Under the pieces are notes generated by a model. It did not search any database. It was given only the letters and a program-made list of their open reading frames with translations, and was not told the DNA's origin. From contig PWXJ01000173.1 in the NCBI GenBank assembly GCA_003561965.1, positions 1 through 35,623 on the forward strand: a DNA stretch of 35,623 nt. Reading direction: 5' to 3'. This DNA comes from PVC group bacterium (lineage in GTDB: Bacteria; Auribacterota; Erginobacteria; Erginobacterales; Erginobacteraceae). Within the stretch, counting starts at the first letter, position 1, and every line of letters starts with the position of its first letter. Positions 15,295-24,482 of the stretch are shown piece after piece. The translations under genes and the position numbers were made by a program.

Positions 15295-16950
15295 ATGGAT
15301 AACACCCGGCCCAGAGTCGTGGTGATCGGCCTCGACGGAGCGACCTTTGATGTTATCGATCCCTTGATCCGGGAGGGCCGGCTCCCCCACCTGGCCGGGC
15401 TGATGGAAAGGGGTGTCTCCGGTCCGCTCAACTCAACCGTTACGCCCAACAGTTTTCCCGCCTGGGTGACCTGCACCACCGGGGTCAACCCCGGTAAACA
15501 CGGGATCTTCTGGTCGCTGATCAGGACCGGCAGCGGTTCCTGCCGGTTCAAGCTGATGAGTTCCCGGGATATCCGGGCCAGGAGGCTCTGGCACCTCCTG
15601 GGAGATCAGGGAAGCCGGGTCGGGGTGGTCAACCTCCCGACCGAGTATCCCCCGGAAGCGGTGAACGGCTTTATGGTCTGCGGGGCCCTCTCCCCCGGCG
15701 TCGAGAGTGAATTCACCTACCCCCCCGGCCTCCGGGAGGAGATCCTGGCCGCGGTGCCCGGCTACCGGTGCGAGGTCGATTTCGCTCGGTCGAATTCAAA
15801 GGTTCTGGCCGGTCAGCTCCTTCGTTCGATCGAGAACCGCGAGCGGCTCCTCCTCCACCTGTTAAGGAATCATCCCTGGGACCTGTTCTTCGCGGTCTTT
15901 ACCGAGACCGATATCGCCCAGCATAAATTCTGGGCGGGTATCGACCCCCGCCATCCGGATCATCCCCGGCTGAAAGGGGAATTGAAGACGTTTGTCCACC
16001 GGGTTTACGAGCGGCTTGACCGGGCGGTCGGAGAGATCATCCGGACGGTTCCCCGGAACACCGTTGTGATGATCATCTCCGATCACGGTTTCGGTCCCTA
16101 TTACCAGTCTTTCTCCCTGCCCCGGTGGCTGACCGAGAAAAAATACCTGGTGCTCAAGGAATCCCCGGTCCGGGCCGGTCTGAAGAAGGTTCTGCAGGGG
16201 GCGGGATTGCTGGAGAAAACCAAGTCCGCCGGTCGGTCCCTGGCCGGCCGGTTCCAGGGTTCCCGACGCCGGCTCGATTCCCGTTACCTGCGGGAACGGG
16301 AAGCCTCCGCCAGCGGGAACCTGGAGGGAACCGTGGACTGGGAGAGGAGCCGGGCCTATTTCGGCGGTGACCAGGGGATCCGCCTGAACCTCAGGGGGAG
16401 GGAACCCCGGGGGATCGTCTCCCCGGGTCGGGAAGAAAACGCCCTGAAAGAGAAGATCCGGAACGAGCTTGAGAACCTGACCTATTCCAACGGCCGGCCG
16501 GTCTTCAAAAAGGTGTTGACCAAAGAAGAAGCTTTTCGGGGTTCTTCCCTCGACCGGGCCCCCGATCTGATCCCGGTGATCGATCACTCCCAGGCTCCCC
16601 CCGCGCCGGAGCGGTGGAAGTTCCGGGCGGTCCTTCCCGGCATCAGCGGGGCGCATTCATCCCGGGGGATTTTTATCGCCGCCGGCCCCGGTGTGGGGCG
16701 GGGCCGGTCTCTGGCCGGGTTGGATATAATTGACATCACCCCGACGATCCTGTATATGCTGGACCATCCGTTGACCCGGGATATGGACGGCAGAGTGATG
16801 AAGGAGATCTTCCGGCCGGAGCTGGTCCGGCGGCGTTCAACGCGGAGAGAGGGGTTCTCTCTCCGGGAGCCGGCGAAGGAAAAGACTTATACCCGGGAGA
16901 ACGAGGACGAGATTATCGGAAGACTGCGGGCGTTGGGATACATTGATTAA
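15295..16950 (+). CDS. AlkP-superfamily phosphohydrolase/phosphomutase (COG3379-like)
   Basis: A 551-residue protein. The N-terminus VVVIGLDGATFDVIDPLIRE holds the first metal-binding Asp. The segment NSFPAWVTCTTGVNPGKHGIFW is the active-site region of this group. Later metal ligands appear in IISDHGFGPYYQ (about 263-268) and SGAHSSRGIFIAAGPG (about 450-465). No signal peptide is seen, so it is probably cytoplasmic. The superfamily covers phosphodiesterases, phosphomutases and phosphoglycerol-type transferases; the COG3379 branch is uncharacterised. The C-terminus (TPTILYMLDHPLTRDMDGRV) is typical. In this cluster it may process a phosphorylated sugar or nucleotide-sugar, which is inference. 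Confidence 0.82.
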   Translation: MDNTRPRVVVIGLDGATFDVIDPLIREGRLPHLAGLMERGVSGPLNSTVTPNSFPAWVTCTTGVNPGKHGIFWSLIRTGSGSCRFKLMSSRDIRARRLWHLLGDQGSRVGVVNLPTEYPPEAVNGFMVCGALSPGVESEFTYPPGLREEILAAVPGYRCEVDFARSNSKVLAGQLLRSIENRERLLLHLLRNHPWDLFFAVFTETDIAQHKFWAGIDPRHPDHPRLKGELKTFVHRVYERLDRAVGEIIRTVPRNTVVMIISDHGFGPYYQSFSLPRWLTEKKYLVLKESPVRAGLKKVLQGAGLLEKTKSAGRSLAGRFQGSRRRLDSRYLREREASASGNLEGTVDWERSRAYFGGDQGIRLNLRGREPRGIVSPGREENALKEKIRNELENLTYSNGRPVFKKVLTKEEAFRGSSLDRAPDLIPVIDHSQAPPAPERWKFRAVLPGISGAHSSRGIFIAAGPGVGRGRSLAGLDIIDITPTILYMLDHPLTRDMDGRVMKEIFRPELVRRRSTRREGFSLREPAKEKTYTRENEDEIIGRLRALGYID

Positions 16951-16968
16951 AGAGCCGGGTGTACAGGG

Positions 16969-18162
16969 ATGTTCTCGCAAGTTATTGAAAGCGTACTGAG
17001 CCGGACCGAAGAGATCGGCCGCTTCGATCCGTCAGGCCGGAGCCGGACCGGCCGGTTGCTGGAAAAGTCCGCCCGGGGGGAGAGACTCTCCCCGGATGAA
17101 ATCGTCGAGTTGATGAACGCCAGCCGGGACGAGAAGAACCGGGCTTTGATCCTGGACTTTTCCGCCCGCTACCGGAGACCCCGATCGGGGGACATTCTCC
17201 TGCTCCCGCCACTGTATTTTTCCAGCATCTGTGAAAATACCTGCCTCTACTGCGACTTCTCCCGGCACCGGGGTGACTGTCTCTCCCCGGAGGAATTTCT
17301 CGAAGAATTCGAGGCCCTGCTCGACTCCGGTTACCGGAGTATCGAACTGGTCAGCAGCCAGGACCCGGATCTCTATGTCCGCCAGGGACTGCCGGAATCC
17401 CCCGACCAGGAGTACGATATTGAGCGGGTCCTGGAGTATTTCGCCGCCGCCCGGCGGATGCTGGATGAAAGGGGGGGAGGGATGCTGACCAGCAACATCC
17501 CCCCCCTCGACCGAAAGAGTTTCCGGCGGTTGAAATCGGCCGGGCTCGACTGTTACCTGAGCTGGCTGGAGACCTTCCACCCCGGCCAATACCGCCTGCT
17601 CCATCCCCAACCGGGCCCCAAGTCGACCCAGGCCTTCCGCCTCGACGCCTTCGAGCGGGCGGTCGGCGCCGGGATCGGCCGGCTGGCCGGGGCCTTTCTC
17701 AAGGGACTCTATGACTGGCGGAAAGAGGAGGCCGTTCTCTACTGCCTGGACACCTACCTGAAGCGGGAGACCGGCCGCGGCTTCTCGATTATCGGGACCC
17801 CGCGGCTGAAGGGGAATTTCTGCCGGGAACCCTTTATCCGGCCCTATGTCGTCTCCGACCGGGATTACGAGCTGAACATCGCCCTCGACCGAATCCTCTT
17901 CGACGGCGTGCTCTGGCTCCAGACCCGGGAAGACTACCTCTTCAACAAGAGGTTGATCGACCGCTACGGGGCGGGGGTGATCCTGACCATAGACTGTTCC
18001 ACCGCCCCCGGAGGCTACCGGAACCGGCCGAAAGCCCGGGCCCAGTTTCCCGTCCACCGGCGGCGCCTGGCGGAGACGGTGGCCGGGCTGGAAGGCGACG
18101 GCTACCGGGTCATCTTCGACTGGGACGGTGACACCCTGGACGATTTTCAGAGAAGGAATTAG
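16969..18162 (+). CDS. ThiH/HydG-like radical SAM enzyme in a glycan cluster
   Basis: A 397-residue protein. After a helical N-terminus, LLPPLYFSSICENTCLYCDF carries the CxxxCxxC cluster motif in the form used by ThiH and HydG (tyrosine-cleaving radical SAM lyases). Later matches are FLKGLYDWRKEEAVLYCLDT, FSIIGTPRLKGN, DCSTAPGGYRN and a C-terminus GYRVIFDWDGD that resembles ThiH ending in KDWD. The second C-terminal cluster of HydG (CTxCxR) is missing, so ThiH or another lyase is closer. No other thiamine gene (thiG, thiS, thiF, thiC) is near. It may therefore be a repurposed family member making a building block or modification for the glycan. Substrate unknown. Confidence 0.8.
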   Translation: MFSQVIESVLSRTEEIGRFDPSGRSRTGRLLEKSARGERLSPDEIVELMNASRDEKNRALILDFSARYRRPRSGDILLLPPLYFSSICENTCLYCDFSRHRGDCLSPEEFLEEFEALLDSGYRSIELVSSQDPDLYVRQGLPESPDQEYDIERVLEYFAAARRMLDERGGGMLTSNIPPLDRKSFRRLKSAGLDCYLSWLETFHPGQYRLLHPQPGPKSTQAFRLDAFERAVGAGIGRLAGAFLKGLYDWRKEEAVLYCLDTYLKRETGRGFSIIGTPRLKGNFCREPFIRPYVVSDRDYELNIALDRILFDGVLWLQTREDYLFNKRLIDRYGAGVILTIDCSTAPGGYRNRPKARAQFPVHRRRLAETVAGLEGDGYRVIFDWDGDTLDDFQRRN

Positions 18163-18213
18163 CCCTTCCGGATATATTCTTCCCGTTCCGGACCAGCCGC
18201 TTCAAGGCAAATT

Positions 18214-19695
18214 ATGAAAATCCTCTGGCCGGTTATCGATCTCGACAAGGGCGACAACCAGTTTGTCGGCATAATGATTATGGCCGCCCTCCTCCGCCGG
18301 TCCGGCCATCACTCCGAGGTGGTGGACGCCGGGTATAACCGGGTCCGGGCCCGGATGCTGGAGATCGAACCGGATATCGTCGCCTTCAGCACCCCCTCGA
18401 TCTACTCCCGGACTTACGTCGAGCTCAACCGGAGACTGAAGCGGGAGTTCAAGTTCTACTCCGTTTTCGGCGGTCCCCACCCGACTTTCTTCCCCGAACT
18501 GATCGAGGAGGATGGAATCGACGGCGTCTGTATCGGGGAGGGCGAATATCCGATGCTGGAGCTGGTGGAGAACCTTTCCCGGGGAGATCCGGCGATCGGG
18601 ATTAAGAACTGGTGGATCAAGGAGGGGGGAGAGATCCACAGAAACCCCCTCCGGCCCCTGATCCGGGACCTCGACCGGCTCCCGCTGCCCGACCACGGAA
18701 TCTTCCGCCGGTCCGCCCCCCGGAGCATCTGGCAGGCGATGGTCCTGACCGGCCGCGGCTGCCCCTACGGCTGCACCTACTGTTATAACCACGCTTACAA
18801 GGCTCTCTACCGGGGGAAGGGCCGGATCATCCGGCGGCGGAGCGTGGACAATGTCATCGCGGAACTCCAGACCGTCAAGAGACAGAAGTCCTATCGGTTC
18901 ATCCGGTTTCTCGACGACCTTTTCACCCTTGACCCCGAGTGGGTCAGGGAATTTTCGGTCAGGTACCGGCGGGAGATCGGGTTGCCCTTCTCCTGTCTGG
19001 TCCGGGCGAACCACGTCACCCCGGAGATCGCCCGGGACCTGAAGGAAGCCGGCTGCTGGCGGGTCACGATCGGCCTGGAGGCCGGGGACGAGTATCTCAG
19101 AAATCAGATCCTGAAGAGGAATATGAGCGACGAAGAGATCCTCAACGCCTGCCGGATAATCAAGGAAGCCGGTTTGAGGCTGGTGACGGGAAATATCCTG
19201 GGGATACCCGGCGGGTCGCTGGAGGCGGACTTCAAGACGCTGGAACTCAATATCCGGACCGGGACCGATTTCGCCGGGGTCAACCTCCTCCAGCCCTATC
19301 CGGGGACGGAGATTCACCGTCTGGCGGAGGAGATGGGACTGCTCGACCGCCGGGAAGGCGGGATGAGGGAATCGACCGTGATGCGGATTTCCAGCCTGTG
19401 CTTCCGCGACGAGAAGGAAAAACAGATGGTGGAGAATCTGGAGAAGCTGTTTCCGATCACGGTCGGCTTTCCCGTTATTCGTCCATTGGTGCGGTGGTTG
19501 ATCAAACTTCCCCCCAACAAGGTCTTCTATTTGTTTTTGTCCGGATGGGTGAATTACTGTCACTATTTCCGCGCCATCCCGCCCCGGGTGGGTTGGAGGA
19601 CGATCTGGAAGAGGACCGGGATATATCACCGCCTGGCCCGGTTGGGCGAGACCCTGACCGCGAAGCTGAAGAAACCGCTGCCGGGAAATGCGTAA
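18214..19695 (+). CDS. B12-binding-domain radical SAM protein
   Basis: A 493-residue protein. Residues 1-140 form a Rossmann-like cobalamin-binding-type domain (VGIMIMAALLRRSGHHSEVV, YSVFGGPHPTFFPELIEEDG) but lack the DxHxxG motif, so any cobalamin would bind base-off without a protein histidine. The radical SAM motif CPYGCTYC lies near 188-195, followed by RFIRFLDDLFTLD and GLEAGDEYLRNQILKRNMSD, both typical of this family. The C-terminal 100 residues are basic and hydrophobic and may touch the membrane. Such enzymes methylate unactivated carbon or do other radical chemistry; the substrate cannot be assigned. It is 51 bases downstream of the ThiH-like gene and has AAGG before the ATG. Confidence 0.82.
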   Translation: MKILWPVIDLDKGDNQFVGIMIMAALLRRSGHHSEVVDAGYNRVRARMLEIEPDIVAFSTPSIYSRTYVELNRRLKREFKFYSVFGGPHPTFFPELIEEDGIDGVCIGEGEYPMLELVENLSRGDPAIGIKNWWIKEGGEIHRNPLRPLIRDLDRLPLPDHGIFRRSAPRSIWQAMVLTGRGCPYGCTYCYNHAYKALYRGKGRIIRRRSVDNVIAELQTVKRQKSYRFIRFLDDLFTLDPEWVREFSVRYRREIGLPFSCLVRANHVTPEIARDLKEAGCWRVTIGLEAGDEYLRNQILKRNMSDEEILNACRIIKEAGLRLVTGNILGIPGGSLEADFKTLELNIRTGTDFAGVNLLQPYPGTEIHRLAEEMGLLDRREGGMRESTVMRISSLCFRDEKEKQMVENLEKLFPITVGFPVIRPLVRWLIKLPPNKVFYLFLSGWVNYCHYFRAIPPRVGWRTIWKRTGIYHRLARLGETLTAKLKKPLPGNA

Positions 19696-19729
19696 CCGGT
19701 TAATTGCGGCCGGGCCGGCCGCGTAACCT

Positions 19730-21010
19730 ATGCGCCCTGTCAATCTGATAGATTTTTACCGGCTGCGGGGGCGGCAGTGGAGCCCCGCCGGGGCGATCGG
19801 CGATCTCCAGAGCGCCCGACTCCGGCGGTTGATCCGCCACGCCTATGCCTCTGTTCCCTACTACCGTCAGCTCTTCGACTCGGCCGGGGTCGATCCCCGT
19901 CAGATCCGGAGCGCGGCCGACCTCTCCCGGATTCCGGTCACCACCAGGGAAACCCTGGCCGACCTATCCCCGGCGGAGCGGACCGCCCGGGGAGTGGACC
20001 TGGAAAAATGCCGCCGTTCGGTGACCAGCGGGACCACCGGCGTCCCCCTGGCCACCCACTTTTCGCCCCGGGACGCCACCCTGATCAACCTCTCCTGGAT
20101 CCGGGCCTTCTCCGCGGCCGGGATGAAACCATCGGACCGGTCGGCGGCCTTTGTCGGACGGCGGGAAGTCAAGAGAACCAGGTCCTGGTATGAACATTTC
20201 GGTCTCTTCCGGAGAAGGGAGATTTCGGCCTGGGAGAGCCCCGATCTCTGGCTCGACCAGCTCCTCCGCTGGCGCCCCCGGGTGATAACGGGATACGTGA
20301 TGACCCTGAAACTGCTGGCCGAAGTTTTCCGGGAACGCCGGGTCGACGACTGGAGCCCGGAACACATTTTCCACAGTTCCGCGATCCTTGACCGGGGCTC
20401 CCGCCGGAAGCTCGAGTCGGTCTTCTCCTGCCGGGTGACCGACTTTTACGGTTCCGACGAGGGAGGATGCCTGGCCTGGGAGTGCCGGCGCTGCCGGGCG
20501 TACCATATCTGTTCCGATATGGTGGTCGTCGAGGTATTGCAGGACGGGGTTCCGGCCGACCCCGGGGAGGAGGGGGAAGTGGTGATCACCAACCTCCACT
20601 CCTCCGCCCAGCCTCTGATCCGCTACCGGCAGAACGATATCGTCCGGCGGGGGGCCCGCCCGCCGGTCTGCGGGAGGAGCTTCCCCCTGCTCGACCGGGT
20701 GCGGGGCCGGGTTGACGATTTCATAGTCCTGAAGAGCGGGAGAAAGATTTCACCCCACCCGGTCTATCATTCCCTGGATCCCCTGAAAGGAATCAGGAGG
20801 TGGCGGGTTATCCAGGAGAGCCCGGATACGCTCACCGTGGAGATCGAGCCGGCCGGGGAATTCGACGATTCCTGCCGGGGAGCGGTCGAGCGCAATCTGC
20901 GGGCACTCACTGCCGGGGAGATCGGGATCAATGTCATCCTCCGGGATAAGATCCCCGTCGACCCGGACGCGAAATTCCGGGCGGTGAGTTCCAGAATCGG
21001 AAGTCGGTAA
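19730..21010 (+). CDS. CapK/PaaK-like adenylate-forming enzyme
   Basis: A 426-residue member of the phenylacetate-CoA ligase / CapK group. Visible motifs: the ATP-binding loop RSVTSGTTGVPLATHFS, DFYGSDEGGCLAWEC, a CRRCRAYHIC segment like the Zn or structural motif of PaaK-like proteins, PLIRYRQNDIVRRG, and RVDDFIVLKSGRKISPHP near the C-terminus. The N-terminus RHAYASVPYYRQLFDSAGV is also characteristic. PaaK activates aryl acids to CoA thioesters. CapK-like relatives in capsule clusters are not well defined but likely activate an acyl group as adenylate. The gene ends 184 bases before the methyltransferase gene, the largest gap in the cluster. Confidence 0.85.
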   Translation: MRPVNLIDFYRLRGRQWSPAGAIGDLQSARLRRLIRHAYASVPYYRQLFDSAGVDPRQIRSAADLSRIPVTTRETLADLSPAERTARGVDLEKCRRSVTSGTTGVPLATHFSPRDATLINLSWIRAFSAAGMKPSDRSAAFVGRREVKRTRSWYEHFGLFRRREISAWESPDLWLDQLLRWRPRVITGYVMTLKLLAEVFRERRVDDWSPEHIFHSSAILDRGSRRKLESVFSCRVTDFYGSDEGGCLAWECRRCRAYHICSDMVVVEVLQDGVPADPGEEGEVVITNLHSSAQPLIRYRQNDIVRRGARPPVCGRSFPLLDRVRGRVDDFIVLKSGRKISPHPVYHSLDPLKGIRRWRVIQESPDTLTVEIEPAGEFDDSCRGAVERNLRALTAGEIGINVILRDKIPVDPDAKFRAVSSRIGSR

Positions 21011-21059
21011 CCCGATGGAGACGGTGTATTTCCCGATCCCCATCCGGAAGAAACTTCCC

Positions 21060-21103
21060 CTGGAGATTGCTGGGGTTTTTGGCGGCATTATCTCAATCTC
21101 CAG
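21060..21103. other. 10-bp perfect inverted repeat in the intergenic gap
   Basis: CTGGAGATTG and CAATCTCCAG are exact reverse complements with a 24-base loop containing GGGGTTTTTGG. They lie 50 bases after the CapK-like stop, in the longest gap inside the glycan cluster. They could form a terminator- or attenuator-like hairpin or an operator; a U-run is absent. The rest of the gap is AT-richer, with TATATC near 21146-21151 as a weak -10 candidate, and a CTCCCGGGAG palindrome. Confidence 0.45.
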
Positions 21104-21194
21104 CTCTCTTTCCGAAAAAGATTATCCGATCGCTGGAAAAAAATATATCTGAACTTCTTCTCTCCCGGGAGGGAAGCGAAATAGGCTGGTTAAT

Positions 21195-22091
21195 ATGGAC
21201 CTCTCCGTCTATCCCCACGCCGAGAGCTTTGCTCGCGAGGTAGGGATCCCCGCCGGGAACCTTATCCGGGCGTTCGAGATCGAGAGAGAGTACCGCGGTC
21301 GGATACTGCGCGAAGAGGACCCGGCGGCGCGCCGGATGTTATACTCGGAAGTCTGCTCGAAAGTTCATCCGCTGTACCGGGTTACTCGTAGCCGGAAAGA
21401 CGAGATCGCCGCCAAACTCCCGGTTGTCAAGCTCTTCCGCCGGGAATTGACCGGCCGGTCGATTCTGGATCTCGGCTGCGGAACCGGGGCTTTCCTGCTC
21501 TGCGCCGCCGGATGGGTAAAACCTAAGCGCCTGCTCGGGATAGACATTGATCCGGACAAGATCGGGCCGGAGGACAAAATCATCAACTATCGGCGGATGA
21601 ATCTCACCGACTTTAGCCTGGAGGAATCTTTTGATGTTGTTTTTTCCGACAACGTGATGGAACATATCGCCCCGGCGGATCTGCCGGGGCATTTAAAATC
21701 GATCTGGAACGCCCTTAATGACGGCGGCCGGTTGATCGTCATTATGCCGAATCGGTTGTTCGGCCCCTCTGATGTCACCCGGGTGATCGACCGCAGCTGT
21801 ACCAACCGGATTCCCGCCGCCGGGATGCATCTCTTTGAAAGTACCTACTCGGAGATGATCCCGCTGCTGGCCCGAGCCGGTTTTGCTGAATTCGAGACGG
21901 TGATCCAGATACCCGGTCTGACCTGTCATCTTCCCCGGATCCGGATCAGCCCCCGGGTTTATCTTGAAATTGAGAATAATGATGGATTATTGAACCTGAT
22001 GTACAGGTTCCGATTTCGAGGAAAATGCCGGTTTAAGTTTATGGTGATTTTGCTATGCCGGAAATCAACTCCCGGCCGGGACATCAATTGA
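21195..22091 (+). CDS. Class I SAM-dependent methyltransferase
   Basis: A 298-residue protein. The SAM-binding motif I SILDLGCGTGAFLLCAA is near 92-108, followed by LGIDIDPDKIG (acidic residue for the SAM ribose). VVFSDNVMEHIAPADLPGHL and LNDGGRLIVIMPNRLFG are typical motifs II and III of glycan-type methyltransferases. About 80 N-terminal helical residues precede the fold (VGIPAGNLIRAFEIEREYRG). The target is probably a sugar or lipid intermediate of the cluster, by context only. A weak TAGG precedes the ATG. The end overlaps the start of the pyruvyltransferase-like gene by 37 bases in another frame. Confidence 0.82.
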   Translation: MDLSVYPHAESFAREVGIPAGNLIRAFEIEREYRGRILREEDPAARRMLYSEVCSKVHPLYRVTRSRKDEIAAKLPVVKLFRRELTGRSILDLGCGTGAFLLCAAGWVKPKRLLGIDIDPDKIGPEDKIINYRRMNLTDFSLEESFDVVFSDNVMEHIAPADLPGHLKSIWNALNDGGRLIVIMPNRLFGPSDVTRVIDRSCTNRIPAAGMHLFESTYSEMIPLLARAGFAEFETVIQIPGLTCHLPRIRISPRVYLEIENNDGLLNLMYRFRFRGKCRFKFMVILLCRKSTPGRDIN

Positions 22092-23365
22092 AGATTGTTC
22101 TGCTCAATACCCATTCCACATTGAATGCCGGCGACGCGGGGATCGTTCTCGCTCAGATCAGGCTGCTCAGGGATTACTGGCCCCGGGCCGTCATCTCCCT
22201 GACCTCCCGCACCCCGGAGATCGACCGCCCGGTTTACGAATCGCTGGGGGTGGAAGTCTATCCGCCGCTCACCCCCGCTCCGGGAGTTTTTATCGGAGTC
22301 CGGAAAAAATTCGGGAACACCCTGATAAACCTGGTGAACTTCAAGGACAAGCGGGATTTGCTTTCGGCGATCCGGGACAGCGACCTGGTCGTGAGCAGCG
22401 GGGGGGGGTATTTTTATTCATACCGGAGGCATTTTCCGGGCCCCACTTTCCTCCAGCACCTTCTGCACCTCGAGCTGGCCCGGGCCTATGCTAAACCGGT
22501 GATTTTTTTCCCCCAGTCGTTCGGTCCTTTCGCCAACCCCCCGGCCTCCCGGATGTGCCGGTCGATTCTCCGGGCCCCTAACGTCCTGAAGGTGTTCGTC
22601 AGGGAAAATATTTCCCGGACTCTTCTGCTGGACTTGCTGGGAGCCGACGGGGGGGAGAAGATCGCCATCTGCCCGGACCTGGTCTTCCTGCTCGAGCCGG
22701 GGGAAGGCCGGCCGCCCCCCGGTTTTATCTCCGCGCTCCGCCATCCGGTCCTGGCGCTGACCCTGCGTGACTGGCACTTTCCCCGGGCCGCTTCCGGTCC
22801 GGGAACGCATACCGCCCGGGAAAAATATTTGAGTTCGATGCTGGAGATCGCCTCGTCCTTTTTAAGACGTTTTGGGGGAACGGTGGTCGTGGTCCCGCAG
22901 GTGAGAGGGCCCGACCTTCTGGAGGACGATACCATCATCTCCCGGGAGTTCGTCCGGCGGAGCGGCGAGATGGGCGGACGAGACAAGGTCTTGCTCGCTC
23001 CCCCCTCTATCCTCGGCTCGCCGTCAGACCTGATCGACCTGATTTCCCGGGCCGACCTGGTGCTGGCCACCCGTTTCCATTCGTCGGTCTTCGCCCTGCT
23101 GGCGAAAATCCCCGTGGTTACCGTCGGGTATCATCACAAGGCTTCCGGAATCCTGGAGGAGTTGGGGCTGGAACGGTTCCTGGTGGATATCTCAGAGATC
23201 ACTCCCGCGAGTGTTCTGCCGTTGCTGGAACAGTTGATGGAAGACCGAGCGGGGTGGCGGGAAAAAACCGCGGCCAGCCTCCGGGCGGCCCGGGAGTTGA
23301 TTCACACCCGGCTGGGAGATACCCTGGAAGAATTTCAGAACAGGTACCCCGGCCGAGTTCGCTGA
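22055..23365 (+). CDS. Polysaccharide pyruvyl transferase family protein
   Basis: A 436-residue protein. It begins LKIVLLNTHSTLNAGDAGIV after 11 residues; the N..GD pattern is the family signature. VVSSGGGYFYSYRRH, IFFPQSFGPFAN, RENISRTLL and ISRADLVLATRFHSSVFAL, with VTVGYHHKASGILEELGLER near the end, are also typical of the WcaK/CsaB fold. Family members add ketal-linked pyruvate to sugars of surface polysaccharides. I use ATG 22055; a TTG at 22088, overlapping the upstream stop as TTGA, is possible and would give LKIVLLN as start. The overlap implies translational coupling with the methyltransferase. Confidence 0.85.
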   Translation: MPEINSRPGHQLKIVLLNTHSTLNAGDAGIVLAQIRLLRDYWPRAVISLTSRTPEIDRPVYESLGVEVYPPLTPAPGVFIGVRKKFGNTLINLVNFKDKRDLLSAIRDSDLVVSSGGGYFYSYRRHFPGPTFLQHLLHLELARAYAKPVIFFPQSFGPFANPPASRMCRSILRAPNVLKVFVRENISRTLLLDLLGADGGEKIAICPDLVFLLEPGEGRPPPGFISALRHPVLALTLRDWHFPRAASGPGTHTAREKYLSSMLEIASSFLRRFGGTVVVVPQVRGPDLLEDDTIISREFVRRSGEMGGRDKVLLAPPSILGSPSDLIDLISRADLVLATRFHSSVFALLAKIPVVTVGYHHKASGILEELGLERFLVDISEITPASVLPLLEQLMEDRAGWREKTAASLRAARELIHTRLGDTLEEFQNRYPGRVR

Positions 23366-23386
23366 CGCCGGATAATTTAACTTCTG

Positions 23387-24427
23387 ATGGTCGAAATGGA
23401 GAAAAATAATTCCCTGGTTTCGGTGGTGGTTCTGACCTGTAACGGCCGCCGGCACCTGGAAGAGTGTCTCGGTTCTCTCCTCGACCAGACCTGGGAAGGG
23501 CGGGAAATCATTCTGGTGGTCAACGGCTCCACCGACGGGTCGGCGGAGCTGGTCCGGGAGCGCTTCGGAGCGGCGGTCCGGCTGCTCGAACTGGGGGAGA
23601 ATATCGGTTATACCGGCGGGAACAACGCGGGCCTCCGGGCGGCCCGGGGCGATTACGTCGCCGTCCTCAACGACGACACCCGGGCCGATCCCCGGTGGCT
23701 GGAGGAGATGGTCGAGGCGCTGGAGAGACGGCCGGATTGCGGGCTGGCGGCCTGCAAGATTCTCTCCTACCGGGAGCCGGAGGTGATCGACAACGTCGGA
23801 CATCTGATCTACCGGGACGGGACCTTCCGGGGCCGGGGGCGGCTGGAGCCGGACCGGGGCCAGTACGACCGGGAGGAGGAGGTCCTCTCCCCCAGCGGCT
23901 GCGCCTTGATGGCCCGGAAGGCGGCCCTGGAAGACACGGGACTCTTTGACGAGGATTTTTTTATCTACGGCGACGACGCCGACCTTTCGCTGCGGATCCG
24001 GCTGGCCGGGTGGAAGGCGGTCTATGTTCCGGGCAGCGTGGTCTATCACAAGTATTCGGCCACCACCGGGGCCTATTCCCCCTTCAAGGCTTTCCTGGTC
24101 GAGCGGAACCGGATCTGGCTGACCGTCAAGTGTTTCCCCCCGGGGGCCCTGCTGGCGGCTCCCTGCTTCGCCGCCCTCCGGATCATTCTCCAGGCTTACG
24201 GGGCGCTGGCCGGGAAGGGCGCTTCCGGGGCCTTCGTCCGCCAGTATTCGGCCTGGACTCTCCCGGTGATCCTGGCCCGGGCCCACCTGGCCGCCCTGAA
24301 GGGCCTGCCCCGGATGTGGCGGAAGCGGAGAAAGATCCGCCGGAACCGAAAGGTAACCAACCGCGAGTTCTACCGCTGGCTGAAAAGGTTCCGCCTGACC
24401 GCCCGCGAGTTGTCCCTCAAGGAATAG
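23387..24427 (+). CDS. Family 2 glycosyltransferase
   Basis: A 346-residue GT-A enzyme. SVVVLTCNGRRHLEECLGSL at about 11-30 opens the nucleotide-sugar fold. VVNGSTDGSAELV and NIGYTGGNNAGLRAARGDYV follow, then the metal motif in VLNDDTRADPRWLEEMVEAL. DTGLFDEDFFIYGDDADLSL matches the rhamnosyltransferase-like GT2 branch. Residues about 250-310 form a hydrophobic stretch that may associate with the membrane, and the C-terminus is very basic (MWRKRRKIRRNRK). It lies 21 bases after the pyruvyltransferase-like gene. ATG 23387 or 23396 could start. The donor sugar cannot be assigned. Confidence 0.88.
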   Translation: MVEMEKNNSLVSVVVLTCNGRRHLEECLGSLLDQTWEGREIILVVNGSTDGSAELVRERFGAAVRLLELGENIGYTGGNNAGLRAARGDYVAVLNDDTRADPRWLEEMVEALERRPDCGLAACKILSYREPEVIDNVGHLIYRDGTFRGRGRLEPDRGQYDREEEVLSPSGCALMARKAALEDTGLFDEDFFIYGDDADLSLRIRLAGWKAVYVPGSVVYHKYSATTGAYSPFKAFLVERNRIWLTVKCFPPGALLAAPCFAALRIILQAYGALAGKGASGAFVRQYSAWTLPVILARAHLAALKGLPRMWRKRRKIRRNRKVTNREFYRWLKRFRLTARELSLKE

Positions 24428-24482
24428 CCGCTGAGATTACGATAATCTGGTAAAGTCGGAGTCGCGTCTTGAAGTTTTCGGG

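Noticed and set aside
18160-18216. TAG at 18160-18162 as a readthrough fusion of two radical SAM genes
   Set aside because: The frames happen to match, but both proteins have complete ends and starts and the second has its own AAGG site.
18202-19743. 513-aa minus-strand ORF
   Set aside because: Antisense of the B12-radical SAM gene, without recognisable motifs, and composition typical of a GC-rich shadow frame.
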